This document shows, piece after piece, positions 1 to 8,813 of a stretch of 64,000 nt of DNA (position 1 is the first letter of the stretch; every line of letters begins with the position of its first letter). The DNA lies in contig NZ_WOXT01000001.1 of the NCBI RefSeq assembly GCF_009740395.1, positions 1,112,464 to 1,176,463 on the forward strand, given 5' to 3'. Under the pieces are notes generated by a model. The model was not told where the DNA came from, did no database searches, and saw only the letters and a program-made list of their open reading frames with translations. The DNA comes from Noviluteimonas gilva (lineage in GTDB: Bacteria > Pseudomonadota > Gammaproteobacteria > Xanthomonadales > Xanthomonadaceae). A program made the position numbers and the translations under genes.

Positions 1-2004
1 GAAGCCGCAGTACTCCTTGGTCAACTCCGCGTCGTAGAACGCCATGCCACCGTTGAGGCGCAGGTTGTACGTCGCCGCCCAGCTCAGGTCCATTTCTAGA
101 CCGCGCACGCGCGCGTTGCCCGCGTTGCGGATGACCGTCAGGCCCGAACCGCTCGGCGGCAGGAACGAGTACTGGATGTCGTCCCAGTTTTCCTGGAACA
201 CCGCGCCGTTGAACGCGAGGCGGTTGTCCTGCCACGTCGTCTTCCAACCCAGTTCCCAGTTGGTCAGGTAGTCGGGCAGATAAGGGCCGACGGTGCCGTT
301 GCGATTCAGGCCGCCGGGACGGAAGCCTTCCGACCACGTGCCGTAGACCAGCTTGTTCTCGTCGATGTGGTAGGTGAGGTTGCCGCGGAAGATCGTGTCG
401 CTCTTCTTGACGACGCTGTCGATGTTGACGCACGGCGCGCCGTGGTACGGCATGTCGTTGAAGCACAGCGCTTCGCCGTAGTTGCTGCTGTACCCGGCCG
501 AATAGCCGAAGAAGCCGCGCAGGCTGTTGTCGTAGCGGAAGTAACGCGCACCCACGGTGCCGGTCCACTTCTCGTTGAAGTCGTACGACAGTTCACCGAA
601 GGCCGCTTCGTCGGTATCCCTGCGCCCCTGGTTGGTCAGCCAGATCGTGTCGGGCCAGCCGGTCACTTCCAGCGGCGTGGCCAGGTCGCCGATCACCTTG
701 TATTGCTGCAGGATGTCGTGCGTCTGTTTCTGGAAGAACACGCCGGCGACGAAACGCAGCGCCTCGTCGTCGGGCGATGCGATGCGCAACTCGTGGCTCT
801 GCTTGGTGTACGCGTCGTTGCCGATGATGATCTGCGACGGATTGACGATCGCGCCGCTGTCGTCGTAGAAGTACGCGCCCGAACCATCGAGGCTGTCGTA
901 CCAGAACGAGTAGTCGCTGTAGTCGAACTCCGAATCGATCTCGCGACGCAGGTGCGAATACGCATACGTGAGATCGAAGTTGCCGATCTTGCCCTCGACC
1001 GTCAGCGCCGCCGACGTCCAGTCTTCATGCGCGCTTTCGGGGTAATACTTGTTGACGATGTAGTCGCCGAGGTGATCGTCGCCGGCGAAATTCCCGTAGC
1101 TGTCGGTCTTCTGGTACATCACCATCGGGGTGATCGACCAGTTCTCCATGAAGTCGAACTTCAACGCCGCACGCGCACCACGGGTGAAGATGTCGTTGTA
1201 GTTGTCCTCGGCGACGGTGCCGACGTTGGTGATCGTGCCGTTGCCGCCGGAATCGGCATCCCACGTCGGGAACGTGCGCGTGGCCGGTTTGTTGTCGACG
1301 TAGCCGGCGTCCTTCTTGTCCCACGCAACGACGCGGACCGCGGCGTTCTTCCCGATCGGCACGTTGACGAAGCCTTCGGCGACGAAGCCGTCGTCGCCGC
1401 CGGTCAGCGTGTTCAGGCCGAACGCATAGCCGGCGGAGAACGCCTCCTTGTCCGGCTTGCGCGTGATGATGCGCAACGTACCCGCCTGCGAGCTCGCGCC
1501 GTACAGCGTGCCCTGCGGGCCGGCGAGCGCTTCGACGTGGTCGATGTCGTACAGGTGGATGTCGAGCACGCCGCCGATGGTCGTCGTCGGTTGTTCGTCG
1601 AAGTACACGCCCACGCTGGGCTGCGGGCCGGAGTGGTTGCTGTTTTCGCCGCTGGCCACGCCGCGCATGTAAGGCACGGAGCCGCCGCCTTCACCGGTGT
1701 CGAACGACAACGCGGGCACGTAGGCCGCGTAATCCTGGAAGTTCTTCAGGTCCAGCTCGTCCAGTTTTTCCTTGCCGAGCACCTGGATGCTGATCGGCAC
1801 CTTCTGTACGTCTTCGGTGCGCTTCTGCGCGGTCACCGTGATGGTGTCGAGCACCGGCGTCTGGTTCGCGGTCTGCGCAGGCGGCGCCTGTGCTTCCTGC
1901 GCGAGGGCCGAGCCGAAGGCGAGATAGATGGCGGCGACCAGCGGCAAGCGCGCGGGCTTGCTCGCGAGTCTGTTTCGCGGCGATGTTTGTCTTGAACGAT
2001 GCAT
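1..2004 (-). CDS. TonB-dependent receptor, 3' end cut by window
   Basis: Outer-membrane active transporter; the substrate is not evident. Codons run uninterrupted from an ATG at 2004 to base 1, giving 668 residues with the C-terminal barrel strands beyond the window. Residues 20-36 form a signal peptide core ending in a SALAQ cleavage site; DTITVTAQ at 53-60 fits a TonB box, followed by a plug domain (about 65-190, with the typical VEALAGPQGTLYGASS segment) and beta-barrel strands rich in aromatic residues. A strong purine-rich Shine-Dalgarno (GGGAGGGGAGC) precedes the ATG. It lies 41 bases downstream of the TPR-sulfotransferase gene on the same strand and so is probably the last gene of the iclR-thiolase-sulfotransferase unit, which suggests that it imports the substrate of the neighbouring catabolic operon. 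The function as a TonB receptor is sure; the ligand is not known. Confidence 0.93.
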   Translation of the reverse strand, partial: MHRSRQTSPRNRLASKPARLPLVAAIYLAFGSALAQEAQAPPAQTANQTPVLDTITVTAQKRTEDVQKVPISIQVLGKEKLDELDLKNFQDYAAYVPALSFDTGEGGGSVPYMRGVASGENSNHSGPQPSVGVYFDEQPTTTIGGVLDIHLYDIDHVEALAGPQGTLYGASSQAGTLRIITRKPDKEAFSAGYAFGLNTLTGGDDGFVAEGFVNVPIGKNAAVRVVAWDKKDAGYVDNKPATRTFPTWDADSGGNGTITNVGTVAEDNYNDIFTRGARAALKFDFMENWSITPMVMYQKTDSYGNFAGDDHLGDYIVNKYYPESAHEDWTSAALTVEGKIGNFDLTYAYSHLRREIDSEFDYSDYSFWYDSLDGSGAYFYDDSGAIVNPSQIIIGNDAYTKQSHELRIASPDDEALRFVAGVFFQKQTHDILQQYKVIGDLATPLEVTGWPDTIWLTNQGRRDTDEAAFGELSYDFNEKWTGTVGARYFRYDNSLRGFFGYSAGYSSNYGEALCFNDMPYHGAPCVNIDSVVKKSDTIFRGNLTYHIDENKLVYGTWSEGFRPGGLNRNGTVGPYLPDYLTNWELGWKTTWQDNRLAFNGAVFQENWDDIQYSFLPPSGSGLTVIRNAGNARVRGLEMDLSWAATYNLRLNGGMAFYDAELTKEYCGF

Positions 2005-2045
2005 CCAGCTCCCCTCCCAAGTAAGTGGAATCGAATCGGTGTTGA

Positions 2046-3788
2046 CTACGTTGACGCGGGATAAGCCTCAAGCACGGGACCCAATGCCGCCTTGAGCGGA
2101 TCGAGCCAGGGTTCGTAATGGCGCCATTGGTCGACGCCGTCCTTGTAGATCGGGCGGCGCACCTGTTCGGAACTCGCGGTGCGGACCGGGCGATCGTTTT
2201 CGTAGAAGCGCAGGCAGTTCGCTTCGAAGGGCAGGCCCAGGTAATCGAGCAGGCGGCGCACTTCGCCTTCGGTGTCGTCGACCATGCGTTCGTAGAACAC
2301 GCGATGGACGCGGCCGGGCAGGATGTCGTCGTAATGCGCCATCAACTCGACGTAGTCGCGGTAATACCGGCCGATGTCGTCGAGCGAGTAGCTGAAGTTC
2401 TGCCCGCGCGCGTAGTGCTGCTTGAAGTTGGAGAAGCAGCACGCCAACGGATGGCGGCGCGCGTCGATGATCTTCGCGTTCGGCAGGGCCAGGTGGATCA
2501 GGCCGATGTGCGCGAAGTTGTTCGGCATCTTGTCGATGAAGCGCGGCGCGCCCGACTTGCGGTGGATGCGCGTGCGTTCGAGATAGTCTTCGCCCAGTTC
2601 GCGCAGCCGCGCGCGATCCAGCGACGCCAGGGCTTCGTGATAGGGCTGCGATTGCGCTGTGTCGAGCGAACGGCGCATCTCGCGCGTGATCGCGATGATC
2701 TCCGGCAACTCCATCGTCCCTTCGACCGCGGAATGGCTGGAGAGAATCTGTTCGATCAGCGTCGAGCCCGCGCGCGGCATGCCGACGATGAAGATCGGGT
2801 CGTTCGCCTCGCTGCCGCTGCCGACGCGCTGCGCGAAGAAGTCCTTCGTGTACGTCCGCTTGATCAGCCGCACGCGCGAGGTGTTGTCTTCGGGGTTGTA
2901 GTACGCGGTTTCGCGGCGATGGCGATTGCCGCTCTCGTAGTGCGCGAAGGATTCGGCGTGTTCGCCCGCGTCCTCCAGCGCCTTGCCCAGGGCGAACTCG
3001 AGGTGGAAGCGATGTTCGACGGGGAGCGATGCGTTTTCGAGCTGGCGGCGCATCGTCGACAGGTCGTTCTCGTCGAAGCGCAGCGTCTTGAGGTTGGCCA
3101 GGCTCCACCACGCTTCGCCGAAGGACGGATCGAGCGCGATGCAACGCCGGTACGCGGCGATGGCGTCGTCCTGCCGGCCTTCGGTCTTCAACGCGTGCCC
3201 GTAACTCATCCAGATCTTGGTCTGCGCCGGATATTGGCGCAGCAGGCGCGCGTAGATGTCGAGCGCGCGCGTGTATTCGCCGATGCGGCACAACACGACG
3301 GCGTGCAGGTTGCGATAGCCGGGATTGTTCGGGTCGACGCGGAGCAGGCGTTCGATTTGCGCCAACGCTTCGGTCGGTTTGTTGCCGCGATTCAGCACCA
3401 GCGCGTAGTGCAGGCGCGCGGCGTGGAAGCTCGGGGCGAGTTCGAGCGCACGCGCGAGCAGGTGTTCGGCTTCTTCCAGGCGGCCCACGCGCGCGGCGAG
3501 TTCGGCGAACATGCGGATCGCCGCGACGTCGGTCGGCGCGCGTTGCAGGTGCGCGCGCAGCAGCGTTTCGGCCTCGGGAATCCGATTCTGCGCAAGCGCG
3601 GCACCGGCGCGCATCAGCGCGGGGTCCTTGCTCGCGTGGCGCACGTGTTCGACATAGGCGGCATCGGCGCCGGCGGCATCGCCCGAGGCGTACAGGCGAT
3701 CGCCGAGTGCGAGCCAGCCGCGCGGGTCGAGCGCGACCGCGCGCCGCAGTGCGGCGATCGACTCGTGCGATGCGGTCTGTGCACTCAT
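2046..3788 (-). CDS. TPR-repeat sulfotransferase family protein
   Basis: A 580-residue protein. The N-terminal 230 residues are built of tetratricopeptide repeats (for example 137-150, 171-184 and 205-218, each followed by a proline-containing turn). The C-terminal half is a sulfotransferase fold: the PAPS 5'-phosphosulfate loop GMPRAGST is at 336-343, followed by LIEQILSSH, and the 3'-phosphate region is further on. It would transfer sulfate from PAPS, but the acceptor is unknown and catalysis is not proven. The ATG at 3788 overlaps the thiolase stop as ATGA, so the two are translationally coupled, and a TonB-dependent receptor follows. Proteins of this TPR-sulfotransferase type often sit beside TonB receptors in Xanthomonadaceae and Caulobacterales, as known from general genome experience; a role in modifying the receptor or its ligand is inference. 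Confidence 0.85.
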   Translation of the reverse strand: MSAQTASHESIAALRRAVALDPRGWLALGDRLYASGDAAGADAAYVEHVRHASKDPALMRAGAALAQNRIPEAETLLRAHLQRAPTDVAAIRMFAELAARVGRLEEAEHLLARALELAPSFHAARLHYALVLNRGNKPTEALAQIERLLRVDPNNPGYRNLHAVVLCRIGEYTRALDIYARLLRQYPAQTKIWMSYGHALKTEGRQDDAIAAYRRCIALDPSFGEAWWSLANLKTLRFDENDLSTMRRQLENASLPVEHRFHLEFALGKALEDAGEHAESFAHYESGNRHRRETAYYNPEDNTSRVRLIKRTYTKDFFAQRVGSGSEANDPIFIVGMPRAGSTLIEQILSSHSAVEGTMELPEIIAITREMRRSLDTAQSQPYHEALASLDRARLRELGEDYLERTRIHRKSGAPRFIDKMPNNFAHIGLIHLALPNAKIIDARRHPLACCFSNFKQHYARGQNFSYSLDDIGRYYRDYVELMAHYDDILPGRVHRVFYERMVDDTEGEVRRLLDYLGLPFEANCLRFYENDRPVRTASSEQVRRPIYKDGVDQWRHYEPWLDPLKAALGPVLEAYPAST

Positions 3789-4978
3789 GCAACGTGCTCC
3801 ATGGCCAGGGCCACGCCTTGTCCGACGCCGACACACATTGCCACGAGCGCCCGCCCGCCGCGCATGTGCCGCAACTCATGCATCGCGGTGAGGGACAGTC
3901 GCGCCCCGCTGGCCCCGAGCGGATGGCCCAGGGCGATCGCGCCGCCGTTGCGGTTCACGCGCTCGGCGTCGTCGGGCAGGCCCAACGCGCGCGTGCACGC
4001 GAGTACCTGCGCGGCGAAGGCTTCGTTGATCTCCACCACGTCGAAGGCATCGAGCCCGTGCCCGACGCGTTGCAGCAAACGTTCGATCGCCGGCACGGGC
4101 CCCAGGCCCATGGTGCGCGGCGGCACGCCGGCGGCCGCCATACCCAGGATGCGCGCCCGTGGCGTAAGCCCATGGCGCGCGACGGCATCCTCGGACGCGA
4201 GCAACAGCGCGCACGCGCCATCGTTCAGGCCCGAGGCGTTGCCCGCGGTCACCGTGCCCTGCGCGCCGAGCAGGGGCGCGAGGGTGGCGAGCTTTTCGCG
4301 CGTGGTGTCGCTGCGCGGCTGTTCGTCGGCGACGCAGGGGCCGACGGGCATGAGTTCATCGGCGAACCGGCCCGCGGCGATCGCGCGCGCGGCGCGTTGC
4401 TGGGAGCGCAGGGCGAACGCGTCTTGGTCTTCGCGGGCGATGTTCAACTCGCGCGCGAGGTTCTCGGCGGTCTGGGTCATCGAATCCACGCCGTGCGCTT
4501 CGCGCATCGCCGGATTCACGAAGCGCCAGCCCAGCGTCGTGTCTTCGAGCTTCTGCTCGCGCGCGAACGGCGCATCGGCCTTGCCCATGACGAAGGGCGC
4601 GCGCGACATGCCTTCCACGCCGCCGGCGAGCACGAGGTCCGCTTCGCCCAGCGCGATCGCGCGGGCGCCCTGGCCCACGGCTTCCAGCCCGGACGCGCAC
4701 AGGCGATTGACCGTCACGCCGGGCACCGACTCCGGCAGACCCGCGAGCAACGCGGCCATGCGCGCGACATTGCGGTTGTCTTCGCCGGCCTGGTTGGCGC
4801 ATCCGAGGATCACTTCGTCGATCGCCGCCGGATCCAGTTGCGGGTGCCGCGCCATCAACTGGCGCAACGGGAGCGCCGCGAGATCATCGGTGCGCACCAT
4901 CGACAGCGCCCCGCGATAACGGCCGAAGGGCGTGCGCACGCCGTCGCAGAGATAGACGGCGCGCGCGACCGCATTCAT
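3785..4978 (-). CDS. pcaF: Beta-ketoadipyl-CoA thiolase (thiolase family)
   Basis: Acetyl-CoA C-acyltransferase of 397 residues, the normal size for the family. Nucleophile Cys94 sits in NRLCASGLEA, the catalytic His352 in GHPLGASG and the second Cys382 in MCVGVGQG. The stretch EDTTLGWRFVNP is typical of PcaF/PaaJ enzymes, which cleave 3-oxoadipyl-CoA to succinyl-CoA and acetyl-CoA. The ATG at 4978 overlaps the IclR stop codon (ATGA), and its own stop overlaps the next start. PcaF normally works with a two-subunit CoA-transferase; such a pair is encoded divergently at 8814-10447. No protocatechuate or catechol ring-cleavage genes occur in the window, so the thiolysis substrate could be another beta-keto dicarboxyl-CoA. 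The enzyme class is certain; the exact substrate is moderately supported. Confidence 0.88.
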   Translation of the reverse strand: MNAVARAVYLCDGVRTPFGRYRGALSMVRTDDLAALPLRQLMARHPQLDPAAIDEVILGCANQAGEDNRNVARMAALLAGLPESVPGVTVNRLCASGLEAVGQGARAIALGEADLVLAGGVEGMSRAPFVMGKADAPFAREQKLEDTTLGWRFVNPAMREAHGVDSMTQTAENLARELNIAREDQDAFALRSQQRAARAIAAGRFADELMPVGPCVADEQPRSDTTREKLATLAPLLGAQGTVTAGNASGLNDGACALLLASEDAVARHGLTPRARILGMAAAGVPPRTMGLGPVPAIERLLQRVGHGLDAFDVVEINEAFAAQVLACTRALGLPDDAERVNRNGGAIALGHPLGASGARLSLTAMHELRHMRGGRALVAMCVGVGQGVALAMEHVA

Positions 4979-5790
4979 GCAGCGACCGCCGGGAGTCGAT
5001 GCGATGGGGCGCAGCCTTCGATCGCCGCTGCCGTGAGTTTCAGCTGCGGCAGGATGTCGCGCGTGGCCTCGCGTTCGACGTCGGGGTGGTAGGGCATGCT
5101 GACGTTGATCGCCGCCGCCACGCGGCCTTCGCCGTTGCGCACGGGGACCGCGAGCGAGCACAGGCCGAGCTCGAGTTCCTGTTCGACCCACGCGTGCCCC
5201 TGGCGCCGGACTTCTTCGACGATGCGGCGCAGACGCGGCAGGTCGGTCACGGTGTGCGCGGTGAGCTTGGCCGGCGCGCAATGCGCCAGCCAGTCGTCGA
5301 GCGAGGCTTCATCCAGGCCCGACAACAACACGCGGCCCATCGATGCGGAGGACGCCGGCAAACGCGCGCCCACGCCGAGCGTCACGCTCATGATCCGACG
5401 GCCCGGCACGCGTGCGACGTACACGATCGACTGGCCGTCGAGCACCGCCATCGAGCTGCTCTGGTTGACCGTGCGCGCGAGTTCTTCGAGCAGGGGCTGC
5501 GCGAGATCCGTGAGATTCAGCGAGCCCAGGTAACCGAACCCGAGTTCGAGCACGCTCGGGCTGAGCACGTATTCGCGTCCGCTCAGGCGCACGTAGCCGA
5601 GGTGTTCGAGCGTCATGATCAGGCGCCGCGCGGCCGCGCGGGAGGTGCCGGCGCGGTGTGCGATCTCCGCCAGGCTCAGGCGGGTGTGCTCGGCGTCGAA
5701 GGCCCGCAAGACCGACAACCCGCGCGCGAGCGACTGGACGTAGTCGCGACTGTCCTCGAACGCAGGTTGGCTACGCGCCGACTTCGCCAT
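4975..5790 (-). CDS. IclR-family transcriptional regulator (PcaR/PobR-like)
   Basis: A 271-residue regulator with an N-terminal winged helix-turn-helix (about 18-80: QSLARGLSVLRAF, then LSLAEIAHRAGTSRAAARR) and a C-terminal IclR effector domain (about 90-260). The closest look is to the PcaR/PcaU/PobR/CatR branch, which controls beta-ketoadipate pathway genes. It is the first gene of the minus-strand unit with the thiolase, sulfotransferase and TonB receptor, and diverges from the 14-gene catabolic operon beginning at 5910. Two palindromes in the intergenic region are its probable operators, so it likely controls both units. The inducer is unknown but is probably the imported substrate or a CoA-pathway intermediate. 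Confidence 0.9.
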   Translation of the reverse strand: MAKSARSQPAFEDSRDYVQSLARGLSVLRAFDAEHTRLSLAEIAHRAGTSRAAARRLIMTLEHLGYVRLSGREYVLSPSVLELGFGYLGSLNLTDLAQPLLEELARTVNQSSSMAVLDGQSIVYVARVPGRRIMSVTLGVGARLPASSASMGRVLLSGLDEASLDDWLAHCAPAKLTAHTVTDLPRLRRIVEEVRRQGHAWVEQELELGLCSLAVPVRNGEGRVAAAINVSMPYHPDVEREATRDILPQLKLTAAAIEGCAPSHRLPAVAA

Positions 5791-5848
5791 GCTTGCACGT
5801 ACCTTCGATGGGACGGATTGACGTCGAGGGTAAGTGCTTCATAGAGTG

Positions 5849-5883
5849 GTGCGCAATACGCACAAAGCGTGCGCATAGCGCAC
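5849..5883. promoter_or_regulatory. Tandem IclR-type operators
   Basis: Two 15-bp near-perfect palindromes lie at 5849-5863 (GTGCG-CAATA-CGCAC) and 5869-5883 (GTGCGC-ATA-GCGCAC). They are direct copies of one another spaced 20 bp centre to centre, about two helical turns, which suits cooperative binding of dimers on one DNA face. Length and ends match known PcaU/PobR-type IclR sites. They sit between the divergent iclR gene and the aminotransferase gene, so one pair of sites can govern both directions. Confidence 0.75.
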
Positions 5884-5909
5884 AATTCCGGGAATGCGAG
5901 GGTGTCGCG

Positions 5910-7241
5910 ATGTCGATCGACGAACGCCAGTCGGTGCTGCATAGCTGGTCGGTCCAGGCCGACTGGCGTGCGCCGACGGTCGTCGGTGGCCAGGGCGCCC
6001 GCCTGCATCTCGCCGATGGCCGCAGCGTCCTCGACATGAGCAGCCTGGCCGAGTGCAGCAACCTCGGGCATCAGCATCCGAAGCTGGTCGCCGCCATTCG
6101 CGCGCAGGCCGAGCGCCTGTGTTTCGTCAGCAATGCTTGGGGTGCCGAGCCCCGTGCGCAGCTGGCCGCGATGTTGCTCGAACGTTCCGGTTTCGAAGGC
6201 GGGCGCGTGTTCTTCACCCTCGGCGGCGCGGATGCCAACGAAAACGCGGTGAAGATCGCGCGCCAGGTGTCGCGCAAGCCGCGCGGCGCGGTGATCGCGC
6301 GCGATCGCTCGTATCACGGCGCAACGCACCTGGCGATGGCGTTGTCGGGGGATTCGCGCACGCAGCAACAAGTGGATGCCGCGGCGTTCGGCGTGCAACA
6401 CGTGCCGCCGCCGTATGCGTATCGGTGTCCGTTCGGGAGTCGCGACGCCGATGAATGCGGCCTGCGCGCGGCGGATGCGGTGGCGCAGCGCATCGATGCG
6501 CTCGGCGCGAATTCCGTCGCCGCCGTGTTGATGGAACCGAACGCGGGCACCAACGGGATCGTCGCGCCGGACACGTACTGGCCTGCGTTGCGTCGCGCGA
6601 CCGCCGACCGCGGCGTTGTTTTGATCGCCGACGAAGTGATGAGCGCTTTCGGGCGATGCGGTGAATGGTTCGCGTGGCAACGCCAGGGCGAATCCGGCCG
6701 CCCCGACATGATGACGCTGGCGAAGGGCCTCACGGGCGCTGCGGTCCCCCTCGGCGCCGTCGTGCTTTCGCGCGACGTCGCCATGCGGCTCGAACACGAA
6801 ATGCTCTACACGGGTCTGACGTACTGCGGTCATCCGCTGGCTTGCGCCGCGGGCGTCGCCGCACTCGAGGCCTACGCGGAAGACGGCCTGATCGAACGCT
6901 CGCGCAAACTCGGCGCGAAGCTTTTCGCGCAAGCCAAGCGCCTGCAAGAGCGCCACGACGTCATCGGCGACGTGCGCGGCGGCCACGGCTTGTTCGTCGT
7001 GATCGAACTCGTCGCCGACCGCGACTCGCGCGCACCGCTCGCGCCGTGGCCGCAAACACCGCCTGCGCTGAAAGCGCTGGTCGACGCCGCGATGGCCGAA
7101 GGCGTGTCCTTCGCCACGCGCGGCAATCTCATCCTGCTCGCGCCGCCGTTGGTCATCGACGAAAACGAACTCGCCGATGCCGTCGCACTGCTCGATCGCC
7201 TGCTCGCGCGCCACTTTGCCCCCGCAGAGGTATCTCAATGA
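5910..7241 (+). CDS. Class III (omega-amino acid) aminotransferase
   Basis: A PLP-dependent aminotransferase of 443 residues. The PLP-binding lysine is K272 in TLAKGLTG, preceded by the cofactor aspartate D241 in IADEVMSAFGR. It resembles omega-amino acid:pyruvate and taurine:pyruvate aminotransferases, which convert a terminal primary amine to an aldehyde. Its stop overlaps the start of an aldehyde dehydrogenase gene (ATGA), so amine to aldehyde to acid is the obvious sequence of reactions. It is the first gene of the 14-gene operon, just downstream of the palindromic operators. The ATG at 5910 gives the conventional N-terminus; upstream in-frame codons run through the operator region and are not used. 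The amine donor is unknown. Confidence 0.88.
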   Translation: MSIDERQSVLHSWSVQADWRAPTVVGGQGARLHLADGRSVLDMSSLAECSNLGHQHPKLVAAIRAQAERLCFVSNAWGAEPRAQLAAMLLERSGFEGGRVFFTLGGADANENAVKIARQVSRKPRGAVIARDRSYHGATHLAMALSGDSRTQQQVDAAAFGVQHVPPPYAYRCPFGSRDADECGLRAADAVAQRIDALGANSVAAVLMEPNAGTNGIVAPDTYWPALRRATADRGVVLIADEVMSAFGRCGEWFAWQRQGESGRPDMMTLAKGLTGAAVPLGAVVLSRDVAMRLEHEMLYTGLTYCGHPLACAAGVAALEAYAEDGLIERSRKLGAKLFAQAKRLQERHDVIGDVRGGHGLFVVIELVADRDSRAPLAPWPQTPPALKALVDAAMAEGVSFATRGNLILLAPPLVIDENELADAVALLDRLLARHFAPAEVSQ

Positions 7242-8806
7242 GTTTTCGCCTGACCTACGCGACGATGTTCAATCCGCCGGCGGAGATGCATACGCAGTTC
7301 GAGGCCGCGCTCGCGCGCCTGGAAGCGCGCTTCGGCGAAAAACACCCGTTGTTCGTGAACGGCGCCGACCGGCAGCCCGCGAAGTGGGCGGCCAAACACA
7401 CCCCGATCGACACCAGCCTGGTCATCGGCGAATTTCCGCTCGCCGACGCCAAGGACGTCGACGCCGCGATGCGCGCCGCGCATGCCGCATATCCCGCGTG
7501 GCGCGCGCTGCCCGTCGCCGAACGCGCCGCGCTGCTGCGCAAGGCCGGCGACCTGATGCAGCAGCGCGTGTACGACATCGCCGCGGCGCTCACGCTGGAA
7601 GTCGGCAAGAACCGCATGGAGGCGCTCGGCGAAGCGCAGGAAACCGTCGATTTCTTCCATCACTACGCAGACGATTTCGAAAAACACGCAGGCTTCGAAA
7701 ACCTGCTGCCTGACGACCCGATCGAAGGCATGGCCTCGCACAATCGCAGCGTGATGCGGCCTTACGGTGCGTGGGTGGTGATTGCGCCGTTCAATTTCCC
7801 GTTCGCGCTCGCGGGCGGGCCGGTCGCGGCTGCATTGGTGACCGGCAACACCGTGGTCTTCAAGTCGGCGACCGACACGCCGTGGTCCGGGCGCCTGCTC
7901 GCCGAAGTGTTGCGCGATGCGGGCTTCCCGGCGGGCACGTTCAACTTCCTCTCGGGTAGCGGCAGCGAAGCGGGTGAAGCGCTGTCGAAGCATCCGCTCA
8001 CCGCGGGCATCACGTTCACCGGCTCGGTGCCGGTCGGCCGCAACCTGATGCAGAAGATGGCGGGCGGTGCCTATCCGCGTCCGTGCATCGCCGAGATGGG
8101 CGGCAAGAATCCGTGCATCGTCACCGAGAAGGCCGATCTCGATCGCGCCGCCGCCGGCATCGCGCGTTCGGCCTTCGGCATGGGCGGACAGAAGTGCTCC
8201 GCGCTCTCGCGCCTGTACGTGCACGAATCCGTCGCCGATGCACTGATCGAAAAACTCGTCACGCAGATTGATGCCATCCGCATTGGCGATGCACGCCAGC
8301 GCGAACATTGGCTCGGCCCGGTCGTCAACGCGAGCGCATACGCGAACTACGCGCGCTACGTGCTTGACCTCGAAGCCGGCGGTGCGCGCCTGATCCGCGG
8401 CGGAAAACAGATTCGCGAAAACGGCGGTTCCCGCGGCTATTACGTCGAACCCGTCCTCGCCGAAGCCGACCTCTCGCATCCGCTGTGGAAGCAGGAGATG
8501 TTCCTGCCGATCGTGATGCTGCATCGCTACACCGATCGCGACAAGGCGATGGCGCTGGCGAACGACACCGACATGGGCCTCACCGCGGGTTTCTACGGCG
8601 GCCCGGACGAAGTGCCGTGGTTCCAGGACCACATCGAAGCCGGTGTGACCTACGCCAATCGCCCGCAGGGCGCGACCACCGGCGCGTGGCCGGGCTATCA
8701 GCCCTTCGGCGGATGGAAAGGATCGGGTTCGACCGGCAAGGCGATCGCGTCCTTCTACTACCTGCAGCAATACCTGCGCGAACAGTCGCGCACGGTGGTG
8801 GAGTAA
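7238..8806 (+). CDS. Aldehyde dehydrogenase, P5C dehydrogenase-like
   Basis: NAD(P)-dependent aldehyde dehydrogenase of 522 residues. Catalytic Cys320 is in GMGGQKCSALSR and the general-base Glu286 in IAEMGGKNPC; APFNFP at 183-188 and the TGSVPVGR nucleotide-binding segment (261-268) are intact. Length and the GQKCSA context place it near the 1-pyrroline-5-carboxylate/glutamate-semialdehyde dehydrogenase branch, so a semialdehyde of a dicarboxylic or amino-dicarboxylic acid is the likely substrate. The ATG overlaps the aminotransferase stop (ATGA) and is preceded by GCAGAGG. It presumably oxidises the aldehyde made by that aminotransferase. The ALDH assignment is secure; the substrate is inferred. 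Confidence 0.88.
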   Translation: MSFRLTYATMFNPPAEMHTQFEAALARLEARFGEKHPLFVNGADRQPAKWAAKHTPIDTSLVIGEFPLADAKDVDAAMRAAHAAYPAWRALPVAERAALLRKAGDLMQQRVYDIAAALTLEVGKNRMEALGEAQETVDFFHHYADDFEKHAGFENLLPDDPIEGMASHNRSVMRPYGAWVVIAPFNFPFALAGGPVAAALVTGNTVVFKSATDTPWSGRLLAEVLRDAGFPAGTFNFLSGSGSEAGEALSKHPLTAGITFTGSVPVGRNLMQKMAGGAYPRPCIAEMGGKNPCIVTEKADLDRAAAGIARSAFGMGGQKCSALSRLYVHESVADALIEKLVTQIDAIRIGDARQREHWLGPVVNASAYANYARYVLDLEAGGARLIRGGKQIRENGGSRGYYVEPVLAEADLSHPLWKQEMFLPIVMLHRYTDRDKAMALANDTDMGLTAGFYGGPDEVPWFQDHIEAGVTYANRPQGATTGAWPGYQPFGGWKGSGSTGKAIASFYYLQQYLREQSRTVVE

Positions 8807-8813
8807 GTCGCGC

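Noticed and set aside
367-1995. 542-codon plus-strand frame opposite the TonB receptor
   Set aside because: Valine/arginine-rich antisense shadow; the minus-strand frame encodes a clear signal peptide, TonB box and plug domain.
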